Assembly: GCA_017651225.1 (NCBI GenBank)
Contig: JAGCDF010000074.1
Location: forward strand, 1 to 64,000
Length of the DNA stretch: 64,000 bases
From: Bacteroidales bacterium
Lineage (GTDB): Bacteria > Bacteroidota > Bacteroidia > Bacteroidales > UBA932
Reading direction: 5' to 3'
The notes under the pieces were generated by a model. The model had not been told where the DNA came from and made no database searches. It saw only the letters and a list, made by a program, of their open reading frames with translations. Every line of letters begins with the position of its first letter. Position 1 is the first letter of the stretch. A program made the position numbers and the translations under genes. Below are positions 55,065 through 64,000 of this stretch, one piece after another.

Positions 55065-55622
55065 TTACTGAGCCTGCTGCTGGGCCTGGAGCTCGGCGGC
55101 GAGGGACTCGAGGGTCCGGTCGGCCGGGATGTTCAGGGCCTTGCGGGCGTCCGGCGTGAGGTCGAAGCTCTGGGCTGCGTCCACGTAGACCAGGGACTGC
55201 ACGTCGAAGACATAGATGTAGCCACCCTTCTTGGCCAGGTCCTGAACGACCTCGTTGACCTTCTGGTAGATCGGCTGCATCAGCGTCTCCTGCTGCTGCT
55301 GGAGCTCGAGCTGCACGGTCTGGGAGAACTCCTGGAGGCGCTGCTGGATCTCAGTCAGCTCCTTCTCCTTGCTCTCGCGGACGGCCTGGGTCCAGGTGCT
55401 GGCCTTGGACTGGTAGGTCTGATACTTGGTGTTGAACTCCGCCTGCATATCATTGAAAGTCTCCTGGGCTTCGTTGCTGGCGGCGGTCATCGTCTCGCGG
55501 GCCTTGTCCATTTCGGGGCAGAGCTGCACCAGCTCGGTGGAATTCACGTGGGCGAACTTCGGCTGGGCGAAACCGGTCACTGCAGCAAGGGCAGTAGCGG
55601 CAATCAAAAGAATCTTTTTCAT
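55065..55622 (-). CDS. Skp/OmpH-family periplasmic chaperone
   Basis: The 185-residue protein has a signal peptide (MKKILLIAATALAAVTGFAQ), then the short KFAHVNSTEL strand, a long coiled-coil of the Skp tentacle type rich in Gln and Glu, and a C-terminal strand (YIYVFDVQSLVYVD). Skp holds unfolded outer-membrane proteins on the way to BamA, which is encoded directly upstream with a 46-base gap. A second Skp-like gene lies 5 kb away on the other strand. Confidence 0.92.
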   Translation of the reverse strand: MKKILLIAATALAAVTGFAQPKFAHVNSTELVQLCPEMDKARETMTAASNEAQETFNDMQAEFNTKYQTYQSKASTWTQAVRESKEKELTEIQQRLQEFSQTVQLELQQQQETLMQPIYQKVNEVVQDLAKKGGYIYVFDVQSLVYVDAAQSFDLTPDARKALNIPADRTLESLAAELQAQQQAQ

Positions 55623-55668
55623 ATCAAACTAAGATTTTAAAATTTGTTTTCAGTCTGTTAGTATCTAA

Positions 55669-58248
55669 TTAAAACTGTTGTCCAATCACAAAGTGGAACT
55701 GGCTCTTTCCGTGCGTGGGATCGTCAAATCCGTAGCCCCAGTCGACGCCGAGCAGACCCACCATCGGTAAGAAGATGCGAACACCGACGCCAGCGCTGCG
55801 TTTCATCTGGAAAGGATTGAATTCTTTTATGTCCGACCAGCAGTTACCACCTTCCAGGAAGAGGAGCGCGTAGATGGTGGACTGCGGCTGCAGGATCACC
55901 GGATAGCGGAGCTCGATGGTGAACTTGTCGTACACGTTACCCGCATAGGCGTAGCCGTTGGAATTGTAGGCGGACGGCACGTACGGGGTCAGGGAGTTGT
56001 TCTCGTAACCACGCAGGGACACCATCTCGGTACCGTAGGAATAATAGCCCGACATACCGTCGCCACCCACGAGGAAGCCCTCGAACGGGGAGTAGCCCCA
56101 ACTGCGATTGTAGTAACCGAGGTAGCCGAACTGCGCGCGCGTCATGAGCACCAGGTCGCCGATGAGGCGGCTGTAGGTGGTGGCGGAGAACTTCCACTTG
56201 TGGTATTCGATCCACTTGTAGCGGTCGCGGCCTTTCCAGTTGTCGTAGTTGACGTCCTTCCAGCTGGACACGGGCACCTTGTTGCCCTGGGCGTCGTAGT
56301 CGTACTTGCGGAACAGGGAGAACGGCGGGGTGAGCTGCAGCGAGAAGGAGAACTCCGAACCCATACGCGGATAGATCTGCTGGTCGGTGGAGTTGCGGAT
56401 CAGGCTGAGCGTATAGTTGACGTTGTGCGTGACGCCGTCGTCGATGATGAAATAGCCGGAGTACCAGTTGTGCAGGTTGTAGCTTTGCCAGTTGATGCCG
56501 TTGTAGAGGACGAAGTAGTTGTCCGGCCACTTCAGGCGCGTACCGATGGACGCGGAGAAGCCGTACACCTGCATCTCACGGTCGTGGTTCAGGATATTCA
56601 GCGCGAGGTAGGAGCTGGTCTGGCGGGTGAAGTAGGCGCTCAGGTTGAGCGAGGTCGGCTTCTTGCCGAAGAGCCAGGGCTCCGTGAAGCTCGCCGTGAG
56701 GGCGGTATAGTAGGTACCGTTCGTCTGGAAACGGAAAGCCAGGTTCTGCGCGTCGCCGAGCGGCACCGGGCGCCAGGCGCCCTTGTCGAAGAAGCGGTGC
56801 GTGGAGAAGTTGTTGAACGCCACGCCGACGGTGGCCACGAAGGTCTTGCCGCCCCAACCGCCGGAGACTTCCAGCGTGGAGGAAGGCTTCTCGGTCACGT
56901 TGTAGACGAGGTCCACCGTGTTGTCGAGCTGGTTCGGGATGATCGAATAGCCGCCTTCCTTCATGATGGCTTCCGGGTCGAACTGGCCCAGGGAAGCGAT
57001 TTCACGCACGGAGCGCTCGAAGTCGGACTGGCTGAAGAGGTAGCCCGGACGGGTGAAAATCTGGCGGCGGACGACCTTCTCGTTGGTCAGGTCGTTGCCG
57101 TTGATGACGATGTTGTTGAGCGTGGCCTGCTTGCCTTCGGAGATGCGGAACTCCACATCCACGGAGTCGTTCTGGATGTTGGTCTCGACCGGCGTGATGT
57201 TGAAGAACAGGAAGCCGTTGTCGCGGTACAGCTTGGTGATGTCCAGCTCGTTCTGCTTGCCGCCGCCGTAGAGGCGCTTCTGCATCGTGACCATGTCGTA
57301 GACATCGCCCTTGTTGATGCCGAGCACTTCGTTCAGCGCGTTGGAGCCGTAGACGGAGTTGCCGGTCCAGGTCAGGTCGCGGAAGTAGTATTTGTCGCCC
57401 TCCTCGAAGATGAGGTCGATGCCCAGCTTGCCCGGCTCCACGTAGTAGATGGAGTCGCGCACCAGGCGGGCGTCGCGATAGCCGGCCTCGTTGAAGGCGC
57501 TCAGGGCGGACTTCTTGTCGGCCTGGTATTCCTTTTCGTTGAACTTCTTGCTGTGGAAGAAGTTGTAGATCTTGTTGGACTTGGTCTTCTTCATCGAGCG
57601 GGCGAGCTTGAACTCCTTGACGTGCTCGTTGCCGATGAAGTTGATCGTCTTGATGCGCACCTTCTCGCCCTTGTCGATGGCGAAGTTGACGCGGATGGCG
57701 TTCTTGATCACGGTGTCGCGCTGGACCTCGGCCTTGACGTCGCAGAGCAGGAAGCCCTTCTCGGCGAAGTAGCGCTTGATGATGTCGGCGGAGGTCTTCT
57801 CCACGTACTCGGAGAACTCGCCGCCGCGGCGGAGGTTCAGGCGCTCCTCAAGATCCTTGCGCTCGCTCGTCTTGACGCCGCTGAAAGACCAACGGGACAC
57901 GCGCGGACGCTCGATGATGCGGATCTTGAACCAGGCGGAGTCCCGATTGGCGCTGAGGCTGTCGAGCTCGAAGGAGACATCCTCGAAGAAGCGCTGCAGG
58001 TAGAGGCGACGGACCATATTGGCGATGTCGTCACCCGGCACGGTCACGGGCATACCCTTGTGCAGACCCGTCTGGTTGACGATCTGCTGCTCGCTGAACA
58101 CCGTATTGCCCTCGACCGAAATCCCCGCGATGATATATTTCTGCGGATGGTTGTAGTCCACCTCGATGCCGCTGTCCTGCGCCCGGGTTACCATCGGTGC
58201 AAGCAGAAGCGTCAGAAGCGTCAGAATCCGTCCTATTTTCATTTTCAT
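55669..58248 (-). CDS. bamA: Outer-membrane protein assembly factor BamA
   Basis: BamA is the essential barrel of the outer-membrane insertion complex. The 859-residue precursor has a signal peptide (RILTLLTLLLAPMVTRA), several POTRA domains (AGISVEGNTVFSEQQIV and IVINGNDLTNEKVVRR are typical starts), and a 16-strand barrel ending in FHFVIGQQF. Two closely spaced ATG codons (58248 and 58242) are possible starts; both precede the signal peptide. The gene follows uppS by 25 bases and precedes skp, the conserved Bacteroidota order. Confidence 0.95.
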   Translation of the reverse strand: MKMKIGRILTLLTLLLAPMVTRAQDSGIEVDYNHPQKYIIAGISVEGNTVFSEQQIVNQTGLHKGMPVTVPGDDIANMVRRLYLQRFFEDVSFELDSLSANRDSAWFKIRIIERPRVSRWSFSGVKTSERKDLEERLNLRRGGEFSEYVEKTSADIIKRYFAEKGFLLCDVKAEVQRDTVIKNAIRVNFAIDKGEKVRIKTINFIGNEHVKEFKLARSMKKTKSNKIYNFFHSKKFNEKEYQADKKSALSAFNEAGYRDARLVRDSIYYVEPGKLGIDLIFEEGDKYYFRDLTWTGNSVYGSNALNEVLGINKGDVYDMVTMQKRLYGGGKQNELDITKLYRDNGFLFFNITPVETNIQNDSVDVEFRISEGKQATLNNIVINGNDLTNEKVVRRQIFTRPGYLFSQSDFERSVREIASLGQFDPEAIMKEGGYSIIPNQLDNTVDLVYNVTEKPSSTLEVSGGWGGKTFVATVGVAFNNFSTHRFFDKGAWRPVPLGDAQNLAFRFQTNGTYYTALTASFTEPWLFGKKPTSLNLSAYFTRQTSSYLALNILNHDREMQVYGFSASIGTRLKWPDNYFVLYNGINWQSYNLHNWYSGYFIIDDGVTHNVNYTLSLIRNSTDQQIYPRMGSEFSFSLQLTPPFSLFRKYDYDAQGNKVPVSSWKDVNYDNWKGRDRYKWIEYHKWKFSATTYSRLIGDLVLMTRAQFGYLGYYNRSWGYSPFEGFLVGGDGMSGYYSYGTEMVSLRGYENNSLTPYVPSAYNSNGYAYAGNVYDKFTIELRYPVILQPQSTIYALLFLEGGNCWSDIKEFNPFQMKRSAGVGVRIFLPMVGLLGVDWGYGFDDPTHGKSQFHFVIGQQF

Positions 58249-58273
58249 TCGATAAATGTGCAAATATACCCAA

Positions 58274-58981
58274 TTATTTGATTTTTCCGAAACGCCGGTC
58301 CCGCGAAGCGTATTCCTCGAGGGCCGCCCGGAAGGCTTCCTTGCGGAAGTCGGGCCAGAGCGTGTCAGTAAATACAAATTCGGTGTATGCCGTCTGCCAA
58401 AGCAGGTAGTTACTTATTCTCTTTTCTCCCGAAGTGCGGATCAGCAGATCCGGGTCCGGGATGCCGGCGGTCACCAGGTGGCGGCTCAAATCTTCAGGCC
58501 GCGCCGGTCGCCCGGGTTGATTCATCAAATCGTGTGCCATCTTTTCCGCGGCCTGCAGAATATCCCACTGCCCGCTGTAGCTCAGGAAAAGAATCATCGT
58601 GACTCCCGTGTTGGCGGCCGTGGCGGACATCACCTTGTCGATGTCGGCCTTGAGCGCGTCTGAAAGGCGGTCGCGGTTGCCCAGCACCACGAAGCGGACG
58701 CCGTGCTCCATGAAATTGTCGAGCTCGCCGAGCATCGCGCGGCCCATCAGCTCCATCAGCGTGCGGACCTCGTCCTCCGGGCGGCCCCAGTTCTCCTCCG
58801 AGAAGGCGAAGAAGGACACATACTGGATTTTCCACTCCACGGCGGCCTCCACCACGGCACGGACGCTCTCGACTCCCTCGAAGTGTCCGTATACCCTTTC
58901 TTTTCCCCGCTCCTTGGCCCAGCGGCCGTTACCGTCCATGATAAAGGACACGTGTGTAGGAAGTTTGTCCGGTGCTTGCAT
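58274..58981 (-). CDS. uppS: Isoprenyl transferase (undecaprenyl diphosphate synthase)
   Basis: The cis-prenyltransferase makes the C55 lipid carrier for peptidoglycan and surface glycans. The 235-residue protein has FIMDGNGRWAKERG with the catalytic Asp, FAFSEENWGRP (Thr of the usual FAFSTENW replaced by Glu), LSYSGQWDI and PDLLIRTSGEKRISNYLLWQ. The substitution in FAFSxENW is unusual as far as I recall, but the flanking residues are intact. It lies between nadK and bamA with short gaps and is surely co-transcribed. Confidence 0.95.
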   Translation of the reverse strand: MQAPDKLPTHVSFIMDGNGRWAKERGKERVYGHFEGVESVRAVVEAAVEWKIQYVSFFAFSEENWGRPEDEVRTLMELMGRAMLGELDNFMEHGVRFVVLGNRDRLSDALKADIDKVMSATAANTGVTMILFLSYSGQWDILQAAEKMAHDLMNQPGRPARPEDLSRHLVTAGIPDPDLLIRTSGEKRISNYLLWQTAYTEFVFTDTLWPDFRKEAFRAALEEYASRDRRFGKIK

Positions 58982-58990
58982 AATCTTGAT

Positions 58991-59815
58991 TTAATCCAGG
59001 TTGCCGCCGTTGCGCACATCCTCGCCCCAGAGCAGGCGCGTGCGCAGAGCGTTGATGAAATTCGAATGGCCGAGCCGCAGGCGGCGCAGGCGCATCGGCG
59101 CGGCGCAGACCTCGATCCGGGTCCCGGCCGGGACCGTATAGTTGCGGTTGTCCATCGACAGGACCGCCCGGTCGTCGCGCGATTGCAGCGTAATGCGCAG
59201 GCGGGAACTCTCCGGCACGATCAGCGGGCGCACGTTGAGGTTGTGCGGCGAGATCGGGGCCACGATGAACACCTTGGTTTCGGGCAGGCAGATGGGGCCG
59301 CCGACGCTGAGGCTGTAGGCCGTGGAGCCGGAGCTCGTGGCCACCAGCAGGCCGTCCGACCAGTAGGTCGGGAGCTGCTGGCCGTCCACTTCCACGTCCA
59401 CGCCCAGCATCGAAGCGCTCACGCGCGAGACGCTCGTCTCGTTCAGGGCGTAGGGCCAGATCTTCTCTTCCGGGAGATCCGGGCAGCTGATCTGCAGGAG
59501 CTCGCGCTCCTCGACGGAGTAGTCCCCCGTGGAGAGCGCCTCCACGACCCGGTCCGGGTCGTTCTCGGACAGGAAGCCGAGGCGGCCGAAATTGACCCCC
59601 AGCACCGGGATGCCCGCAGGCACGGCGAACTGGGCCGCCGTCAGGAAGGTGCCGTCGCCGCCGAGGCTCAGCAGCACATCCGTCTCCGCCTGGAAGGCGT
59701 CCGGCTGCTCCACGGCGTACAGCGCGTGCCCGGCTGCACGGAGCCGCTCCAGGAGGGATTCCACGCGGGCGTCCCCCTTGAGGCGGTTTTTCTTGATATA
59801 ATAGGCCAATTTCAT
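58991..59815 (-). CDS. nadK: NAD kinase
   Basis: NadK phosphorylates NAD to NADP. The 274-residue protein has the GGDGTFL nucleotide motif, the NE pair in ALNETSVSR, and the glycine-rich DGLLVATSSGSTAYSLSVGGP segment. It is the first gene of the nadK-uppS-bamA-skp operon and is divergent from pdxJ, with overlapping promoters in the 80-base gap. A -7 box lies only eight bases before the start codon. All conserved catalytic segments are present, so activity is likely. Confidence 0.96.
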   Translation of the reverse strand: MKLAYYIKKNRLKGDARVESLLERLRAAGHALYAVEQPDAFQAETDVLLSLGGDGTFLTAAQFAVPAGIPVLGVNFGRLGFLSENDPDRVVEALSTGDYSVEERELLQISCPDLPEEKIWPYALNETSVSRVSASMLGVDVEVDGQQLPTYWSDGLLVATSSGSTAYSLSVGGPICLPETKVFIVAPISPHNLNVRPLIVPESSRLRITLQSRDDRAVLSMDNRNYTVPAGTRIEVCAAPMRLRRLRLGHSNFINALRTRLLWGEDVRNGGNLD

Positions 59816-59823
59816 TTGGGCCT

Positions 59824-59831
59824 CAAATTTA
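59824..59831 (-). promoter_or_regulatory. -7 promoter box of nadK operon
   Basis: TAAATTTG on the minus strand (59831-59824) matches the consensus and lies eight bases before the nadK start codon, predicting a very short leader. No clear -33 box. Confidence 0.55.
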
Positions 59832-59864
59832 CTACTTAATTTACAATTATTCTATAGAAATGCT

Positions 59865-59872
59865 TACTTTTG
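59865..59872 (+). promoter_or_regulatory. -7 promoter box of the pdxJ operon
   Basis: TACTTTTG matches TAnnTTTG and lies 23 bases before the pdxJ ATG at 59896. It is divergent from the nadK box 34 bases away, so the two promoters share their upstream DNA. Confidence 0.6.
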
Positions 59873-59895
59873 TGAGATTTTAATTGAATAGGGAA

Positions 59896-60615
59896 ATGAC
59901 CCAACTGAGTGTAAACATTAACAAAATCGCCACCCTGCGCAACGCCCGCGGCGGCAACATGCCGGACGTGCTGAAAGCCGCCCTCGACTGCGAACGTTTC
60001 GGCGCCCAGGGCATCACCGTCCACCCGCGCCCGGACGAGCGCCACATCCGCTACAGCGACGTGCGCGCGCTGCGTCCCGCCCTGCATACCGAATTCAACA
60101 TCGAAGGCAATCCGACCGGCTCCTTCTCCGCACTGGTCTGCGAGGTCATTCCGGACCAGGTGACCCTGGTGCCGGACGCCCCGGACGCCATCACTTCCAA
60201 CGCGGGCTGGGACACCGTCCGCAACCACGCCTTCCTGAAGCGCATGTGCGCCTCCTTCAAGGAGCGCGGCATCCGCACATCCATCTTCATCGATCCAGAT
60301 CCGAAGATGGCCGAGGGCGCCTTCAAGTGCGGCGCCGACCGCGTGGAGCTCTACACCGCCGCCTACGCCGCGAACTACGCGGCCGGGCGCGACGCGGCCA
60401 TCGCCCCCTACCTCGAAACCGCCAAGGCGGCCCGCGAGCTGGGGCTCGGCCTCAACGCCGGCCACGACCTCTCGCTGGAAAACCTGGCTTTCTTCATCCA
60501 GACCATCCCCTGGACCGACGAGGTCAGCATCGGCCACGCCATCATCTGCGACGCGCTTTACATGGGCTTGGAGACAACTATCCGGGAATATTTGGCGCAG
60601 ATTCAGAATTTTTGA
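59896..60615 (+). CDS. pdxJ: Pyridoxine 5'-phosphate synthase
   Basis: PdxJ condenses 1-deoxyxylulose 5-phosphate with 3-amino-2-oxopropyl phosphate in the last step of vitamin B6 synthesis. The 239-residue TIM barrel has [17 protein letters not shown], the catalytic glutamate in [22 protein letters not shown], and the loop [10 protein letters not shown] preferred the ATG giving [10 protein letters not shown] over an in-frame TTG four codons earlier. The DXP-dependent route implies a pdxA elsewhere; none is in the window. Confidence 0.95.
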   Translation: MTQLSVNINKIATLRNARGGNMPDVLKAALDCERFGAQGITVHPRPDERHIRYSDVRALRPALHTEFNIEGNPTGSFSALVCEVIPDQVTLVPDAPDAITSNAGWDTVRNHAFLKRMCASFKERGIRTSIFIDPDPKMAEGAFKCGADRVELYTAAYAANYAAGRDAAIAPYLETAKAARELGLGLNAGHDLSLENLAFFIQTIPWTDEVSIGHAIICDALYMGLETTIREYLAQIQNF

Positions 60616-60690
60616 GTATTTTTGCAAACTTAACGGGATTCGTCGGCCCATCCGGCGAACAAAGTGGATAATAACAAAACAACCAATAAC

Positions 60691-61305
60691 ATGAAGAAAT
60701 TACCCCTTATCCTCAGCATCGTCGCCCTCGTGGGCGTGATCGCCCTGGCCATCGTCACCTTCACCAAGGGCGGCGACAAGAAACCCGCCGCCGCCACGAC
60801 TGAAACTGCCGCCCAGAAGGGCGCCATCGTGTACTTCAACATGGACCGCGTCCTCGCCGAGTACGACATGGCCAACGACCTGCGCAGCGTCTTCGAGACC
60901 AAGGCCAACAGCATCAACCAGGAGGTCCAGCGCCGCGTCAACAAGTTCCAGAAGGACGCCAACGCCTTCCAGGACAAGATCAACAAGGGCCTGATGACCC
61001 AGTCCACCGCCCAGGTGCAGAGCCAGAAGCTCCAGGAGCAGCAGGCCAACGTGGAGTCCTACGCCAACCAGAAGCAGCAGGAGATCCTCGAGGAGCAGCA
61101 GGTCATGCTGAACCAGATCTCCGACGCCATCGATACCTTCGTCAAGGAGTACAACGAGACGATGGGCTACGCGATGATCCTCGCCTCCCAGGGTGAGATC
61201 CTCCCGATGCCGGTCGTGACCGGTGACGCCGCCCTCGACATCACCGACGCCCTGATCGAAGGCCTCAACGCCGCCTACGTCAAGGAGAAGGGCAAAACCG
61301 AATAA
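60691..61305 (+). CDS. Skp/OmpH-like membrane-anchored protein
   Basis: The 204-residue protein has an uncleaved-looking N-terminal anchor (LPLILSIVALVGVIALAIV), a Lys/Ala/Thr-rich spacer and a coiled-coil Skp-like domain (VYFNMDRVLAEYDMANDLRS, Gln-rich helices, YAMILASQGEI). It differs from the skp gene next to bamA by the anchor, so it may act at the inner-membrane exit of the Sec pathway. It is four bases upstream of a glycosyltransferase gene and downstream of pdxJ. Function as a chaperone is by family similarity only. Confidence 0.85.
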   Translation: MKKLPLILSIVALVGVIALAIVTFTKGGDKKPAAATTETAAQKGAIVYFNMDRVLAEYDMANDLRSVFETKANSINQEVQRRVNKFQKDANAFQDKINKGLMTQSTAQVQSQKLQEQQANVESYANQKQQEILEEQQVMLNQISDAIDTFVKEYNETMGYAMILASQGEILPMPVVTGDAALDITDALIEGLNAAYVKEKGKTE

Positions 61306-61308
61306 GGG

Positions 61309-62433
61309 TTGAAAATCGCCATACTGTCCTGCTTCTACCCTTACCGCGGAGGGATCGCCCAGTTCAACGCCAACCTTTATGAGGAGCTGGGCAAAACACA
61401 CGACGTCCGCGCTTTCAATTTCAGCAGACAGTATCCCGACATCCTTTTTCCGGGCAAGACCCAGTACGTAACGAAAGAAGATGAAGCCGTACCCATCGAG
61501 GCGGAAGCCTTGCTGGATACGGCTAATCCTTTGTCCTGGGGCCGCACGGCCCGCGCCATCCGCGCCTGGGGACCCGACCTGCTCCTGGTCCGCTACTGGA
61601 TGTCCTGGTTCGCCCCGTCTCTAGGCGAGGTGGCCCGGAAAATGGCCCCCGGCTGCCGCGTGATCGGCATCCTGGACAACGTCGTCCCACACGAGCGGCA
61701 CTGGTTCGACACCCCGCTCACGCGCTGGTTCCTGAAAGGCCTGGACGGCGCCGTGACCCTCTGCGAGGAGGTCGGCCGCGACCTGCTGGCCCTGCGGCCG
61801 GACATCCCGCACGCCGTCCTTCCCCACCCCATCTACACCCATTTCGGGGCGAAGCTCCCGCGCGAAGAAGCGGAGCGCCGCCTCGGGCTGCCCGCCGGGC
61901 GCCGGACCCTGCTCTTCTTCGGACTCATCCGGGAGTACAAGGGCCTGGACATCCTCCTGCAGGCCTTCGACCTGCTGGACGAGCGCTACCAGCTCGTCGT
62001 CGCCGGCGAGCCCTACGGGTCCTTTGACAAGTATCAACAGCTCATCGACGGCGGCCGCGCCCCGGCCGACGTCCATGTGTTTCCGAATTACATCCGCGAC
62101 GGCGAGGTTAAGGATTACTTCTCCGCCGCGGACCTGACCGTCCTCCCCTACCGCAGCGCCACCCAGAGCGGCATCAGTTCGGTATCCGCCCACTTCGGCG
62201 TGCCGATGGTGGTCACGGACGTGGGCGGTCTCCGGGAGACGGTCGGCGCACGCGGCACGGGAATTGTCTGCGACAACGGGACGCCCGCTAGCATTGCCGC
62301 CGCCATCACCCGCTATTTCGACGAGCTGACCCTGCAGGAAGAGCTCCGCGCCGGCATCGCCGCCGAAAAGGAGCGCCTCTCCTGGAGCCGCTTCGCCCAA
62401 GATTTGATGACTTTCGCCGAAAGCATAAAGTAA
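61309..62433 (+). CDS. GT4-type glycosyltransferase with a TTG start
   Basis: The 374-residue GT-B enzyme has an N-terminal LSCFYPYRGGIAQFNANLY loop typical of family 4 transferases, a C-terminal nucleotide-sugar domain with FFGLIREYKGLDILLQA, and a sugar-binding SATQSGISSVSAHFGVP segment. The start is TTG, the only codon that gives the conserved beginning KIAILSCFYPYRGG directly after the previous stop; no ATG is available in that region. It probably acts at the cytoplasmic face on lipid-linked or surface glycans. Donor and acceptor are unknown. Confidence 0.88.
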   Translation: MKIAILSCFYPYRGGIAQFNANLYEELGKTHDVRAFNFSRQYPDILFPGKTQYVTKEDEAVPIEAEALLDTANPLSWGRTARAIRAWGPDLLLVRYWMSWFAPSLGEVARKMAPGCRVIGILDNVVPHERHWFDTPLTRWFLKGLDGAVTLCEEVGRDLLALRPDIPHAVLPHPIYTHFGAKLPREEAERRLGLPAGRRTLLFFGLIREYKGLDILLQAFDLLDERYQLVVAGEPYGSFDKYQQLIDGGRAPADVHVFPNYIRDGEVKDYFSAADLTVLPYRSATQSGISSVSAHFGVPMVVTDVGGLRETVGARGTGIVCDNGTPASIAAAITRYFDELTLQEELRAGIAAEKERLSWSRFAQDLMTFAESIK

Positions 62434-63663
62434 ATGATTATGAAGAGATTCAGTATCCTCGCCCTCCTCGTCTGCGCACTCTCGCTCAACGCCTGCGCCC
62501 AATGGTACCTGTTCCCCGGCAAGAAGAAACAGGTCGACACCACCAAGGTGGATTCCATGCGGAACTACCGGCCGGACAGCGTGGCGAAGCAAGACACCCC
62601 GGCGCCGCTCGACAGCGTCGTGACGGAGGAAACGCCCGTGGTGGACAGCCCGTACGTGCTGGACATGCCCAGCGTCATCCGCATCGGCCTCGCCCTGCCG
62701 CTGCAGGCTTCCGCCCAGAAGCCCAGCGAGAACTTCCTGGATTTCTACAGCGGCGCCCTGCTGGCGCTGCGCGAACTCGGCTCAGTCGGCCTGCAGGCCG
62801 AGCTGCAGGTCTATGACACCGCCGACAGCCAGGGCAACGTCCCGCAGTCGCTCATCGACGAGAGCGACGTGCTCATCGGCCCTGTGTCCTACGAAGACCT
62901 GGAGCTCGCCGCGGCCCAGTGCAGCGGCAAGGTGCTGATCTCGCCGCTGGAGCCCAAGGCCGCCGCGCTGGCCGCCACGAGCCCCGTGGTGCAGGCGCCC
63001 GCCGGCTGGAGCGCCCAGGTGGACGAGCTGGTCCGGTGGGTGCGCGAGGATCTTCCGATCGGCGAGGTCCTGTACGTCATCAGCGACACCACCTCCCTGC
63101 GGCCGGGTGGCCAGAGCGCCTACCTGCTCGAGCAGCTGCGGGCGCGCGGCGTCCGCTTCGAGAACATCAGCTCCGTGGAGCAGCTGCCCAAGGACAAGAA
63201 GCAGAAGATCCGCGTGACGGTCGCCTCCGAGCTGGACAACTTCAACACCGCCATCGTCCGCGGCCTGGGCATCGAAGGCGCGCGTAACGGCAACATCATC
63301 TTCTACGGTACGGCCCGGATGCGCACCAACGGCATCTCCCAGACCGACCTCCACAGCACGGAGGCCCACATGGCCCTGTCCTACTTCATCGACTATGATG
63401 ACCCGGCCGTCCGCCAGTTCGTGCTGAGCTACCGCTCCCTCTTCCAGGGCGAGCCAGGCTCCTTCGCCTTCCAGGGCTACGACACCACGCACTACTTCGT
63501 CACGATGTGCTCCAAATACGGCCGCCAGTGGTACAAGAAGCTCGACGAGTACGCCGAGAAAGGACTGCAGGCGGACTTCCGCTTCCGCGAAGAGCCCGCC
63601 CGCGTCAATCAGGCTGCGCGCCGTGTCGTCTATCGTTCCGACCTGACGACGGAGCGGCGCTAA
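62434..63663 (+). CDS. Lipoprotein with a type 1 periplasmic-binding-protein fold
   Basis: The 409-residue protein has a lipoprotein signal with lipobox LNAC, a disordered Lys/Asp/Pro-rich segment to about residue 75, and then a domain resembling Leu/Ile/Val-binding or LppC-like proteins (RIGLALPLQ, VLIGPVSYEDLELAAAQC, and FQGYDTTHYFV near the end). No ABC permease or ATPase is near, so transport is doubtful; an envelope-stress or peptidoglycan-related role as for LppC relatives is possible. It starts directly after the glycosyltransferase stop. Two in-frame ATG codons, 62434 and 62440, are possible starts. Confidence 0.75.
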   Translation: MIMKRFSILALLVCALSLNACAQWYLFPGKKKQVDTTKVDSMRNYRPDSVAKQDTPAPLDSVVTEETPVVDSPYVLDMPSVIRIGLALPLQASAQKPSENFLDFYSGALLALRELGSVGLQAELQVYDTADSQGNVPQSLIDESDVLIGPVSYEDLELAAAQCSGKVLISPLEPKAAALAATSPVVQAPAGWSAQVDELVRWVREDLPIGEVLYVISDTTSLRPGGQSAYLLEQLRARGVRFENISSVEQLPKDKKQKIRVTVASELDNFNTAIVRGLGIEGARNGNIIFYGTARMRTNGISQTDLHSTEAHMALSYFIDYDDPAVRQFVLSYRSLFQGEPGSFAFQGYDTTHYFVTMCSKYGRQWYKKLDEYAEKGLQADFRFREEPARVNQAARRVVYRSDLTTERR

Positions 63664-64000
63664 ACGTTTTTCAGGAAATAATCCACGAGGATATTCTTGC
63701 TCTCCCGCGTGATCAGGAACCCGTTGTGGTCCGTGGGGTGCTGGATGACCTCGCAGTCGGGATAGCGGTTCTTCCAGCGCTGTTCGTTGGTGAAGAACTC
63801 CTCCTTTTCCATCCGTTTCACTTCGGGAGATTTCTCAGCGCCCGTATTGACGGCGCTCCCCTCCGTGTAGATACTTGAGATGATGGAGGTGACACGGCCG
63901 TTGTAGGTTTCTTCCGGCATGGTCGCCATCAAGTTGATATCCAGGTCTGTGCGGGCATTGTTGCGCGCTTCGCTGAAGAAGGGGAAGAAGTACAGCGGAC
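63660..64000 (-). CDS. Uncharacterised protein, C-terminal part (runs off window)
   Basis: The frame is open to the window edge, so at least 113 residues at the C-terminus of a longer protein are encoded. Upstream of an internal Met it reads LYFFPFFSEARNNARTDLDI, then NGRVTSIISSIYTEG, and it ends ILVDYFLKNV. I do not recognise the family. It converges with the lipoprotein gene and the two stop codons overlap by four bases, leaving no room for a terminator between them. Confidence 0.6.
   Translation of the reverse strand, partial: PLYFFPFFSEARNNARTDLDINLMATMPEETYNGRVTSIISSIYTEGSAVNTGAEKSPEVKRMEKEEFFTNEQRWKNRYPDCEVIQHPTDHNGFLITRESKNILVDYFLKNV

Overview
The window is ordinary chromosomal DNA of a GC-rich member of the Bacteroidota, most likely an uncultured gut or rumen Bacteroidales. 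This is inferred from promoters of the TTTG-N19-21-TAnnTTTG type, the absence of Shine-Dalgarno sequences, and the gene families present (Bacteroidota-type BamA/Skp neighbourhood, DASS symporter with outer-membrane barrel, PyrK/PyrD). No phage, insertion sequence, CRISPR array, rRNA or tRNA gene was found. Species assignment is not possible from the sequence alone.

Layout. 1-0.45 kb: tail of an acyl-CoA ligase; 0.5-2.4 kb: htpG. 2.4-6.9 kb (minus): guanine nucleotide genes guaB-guaA and a uracil/xanthine permease. 7-7.8 kb: membrane LytTR regulator. 7.9-13.5 kb (plus): a compact cassette of a TPR-like protein, two stand-alone NRPS-condensation-like proteins, an adenylating ligase and a carrier protein, the best candidate here for an undescribed small biosynthetic pathway. 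13.9-26.4 kb (minus): one purine operon, purE-L-C-F-M-N-H-(purD-folD fusion), followed by a BASS-type transporter. 26.6-33.4 kb (plus): mgtC-like gene, pyrC, then a pyrK-D-F-E-B operon preceded by a leader peptide and an attenuator-like hairpin. 33.5-40.1 kb (minus): uvrB, two SGNH hydrolases and an MBOAT acyltransferase (surface polymer O-acylation). 40.3-42.9 kb: relA/spoT-like gene with a coupled unknown gene. 43-46.7 kb (minus): DASS symporter, porin-like barrel, CNNM/CBS protein. 47.5-50.7 kb: M3 peptidase and pncB. 50.7-55 kb (minus): korA-korB-gdhA. 55-59.8 kb (minus): nadK-uppS-bamA-skp. 59.9-63.7 kb (plus): pdxJ, second skp, glycosyltransferase, lipoprotein; a partial gene runs off the right end.

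How genes work together. De novo purine and pyrimidine synthesis dominate the window: PRPP to IMP in one operon (no purB here), IMP to GMP by GuaB/GuaA, and dihydroorotase through OMP decarboxylase plus aspartate carbamoyltransferase (no carAB here). KorAB and GdhA link succinyl-CoA or 2-oxoglutarate to glutamate, the nitrogen currency for both pathways.

Three enzymes have unusual architecture: PurD fused to FolD, a PurF that lacks its catalytic N-terminal cysteine, and PyrB carrying a PyrI-like zinc domain. The most unexpected non-coding signal is a family of intergenic twin-hairpin elements near 13.6, 28.6, 40.2 and 47.1 kb. Four arms W-W'-W-W' are held at a fixed 51-bp repeat period with 16-nt loops, while the arm word W differs from element to element.
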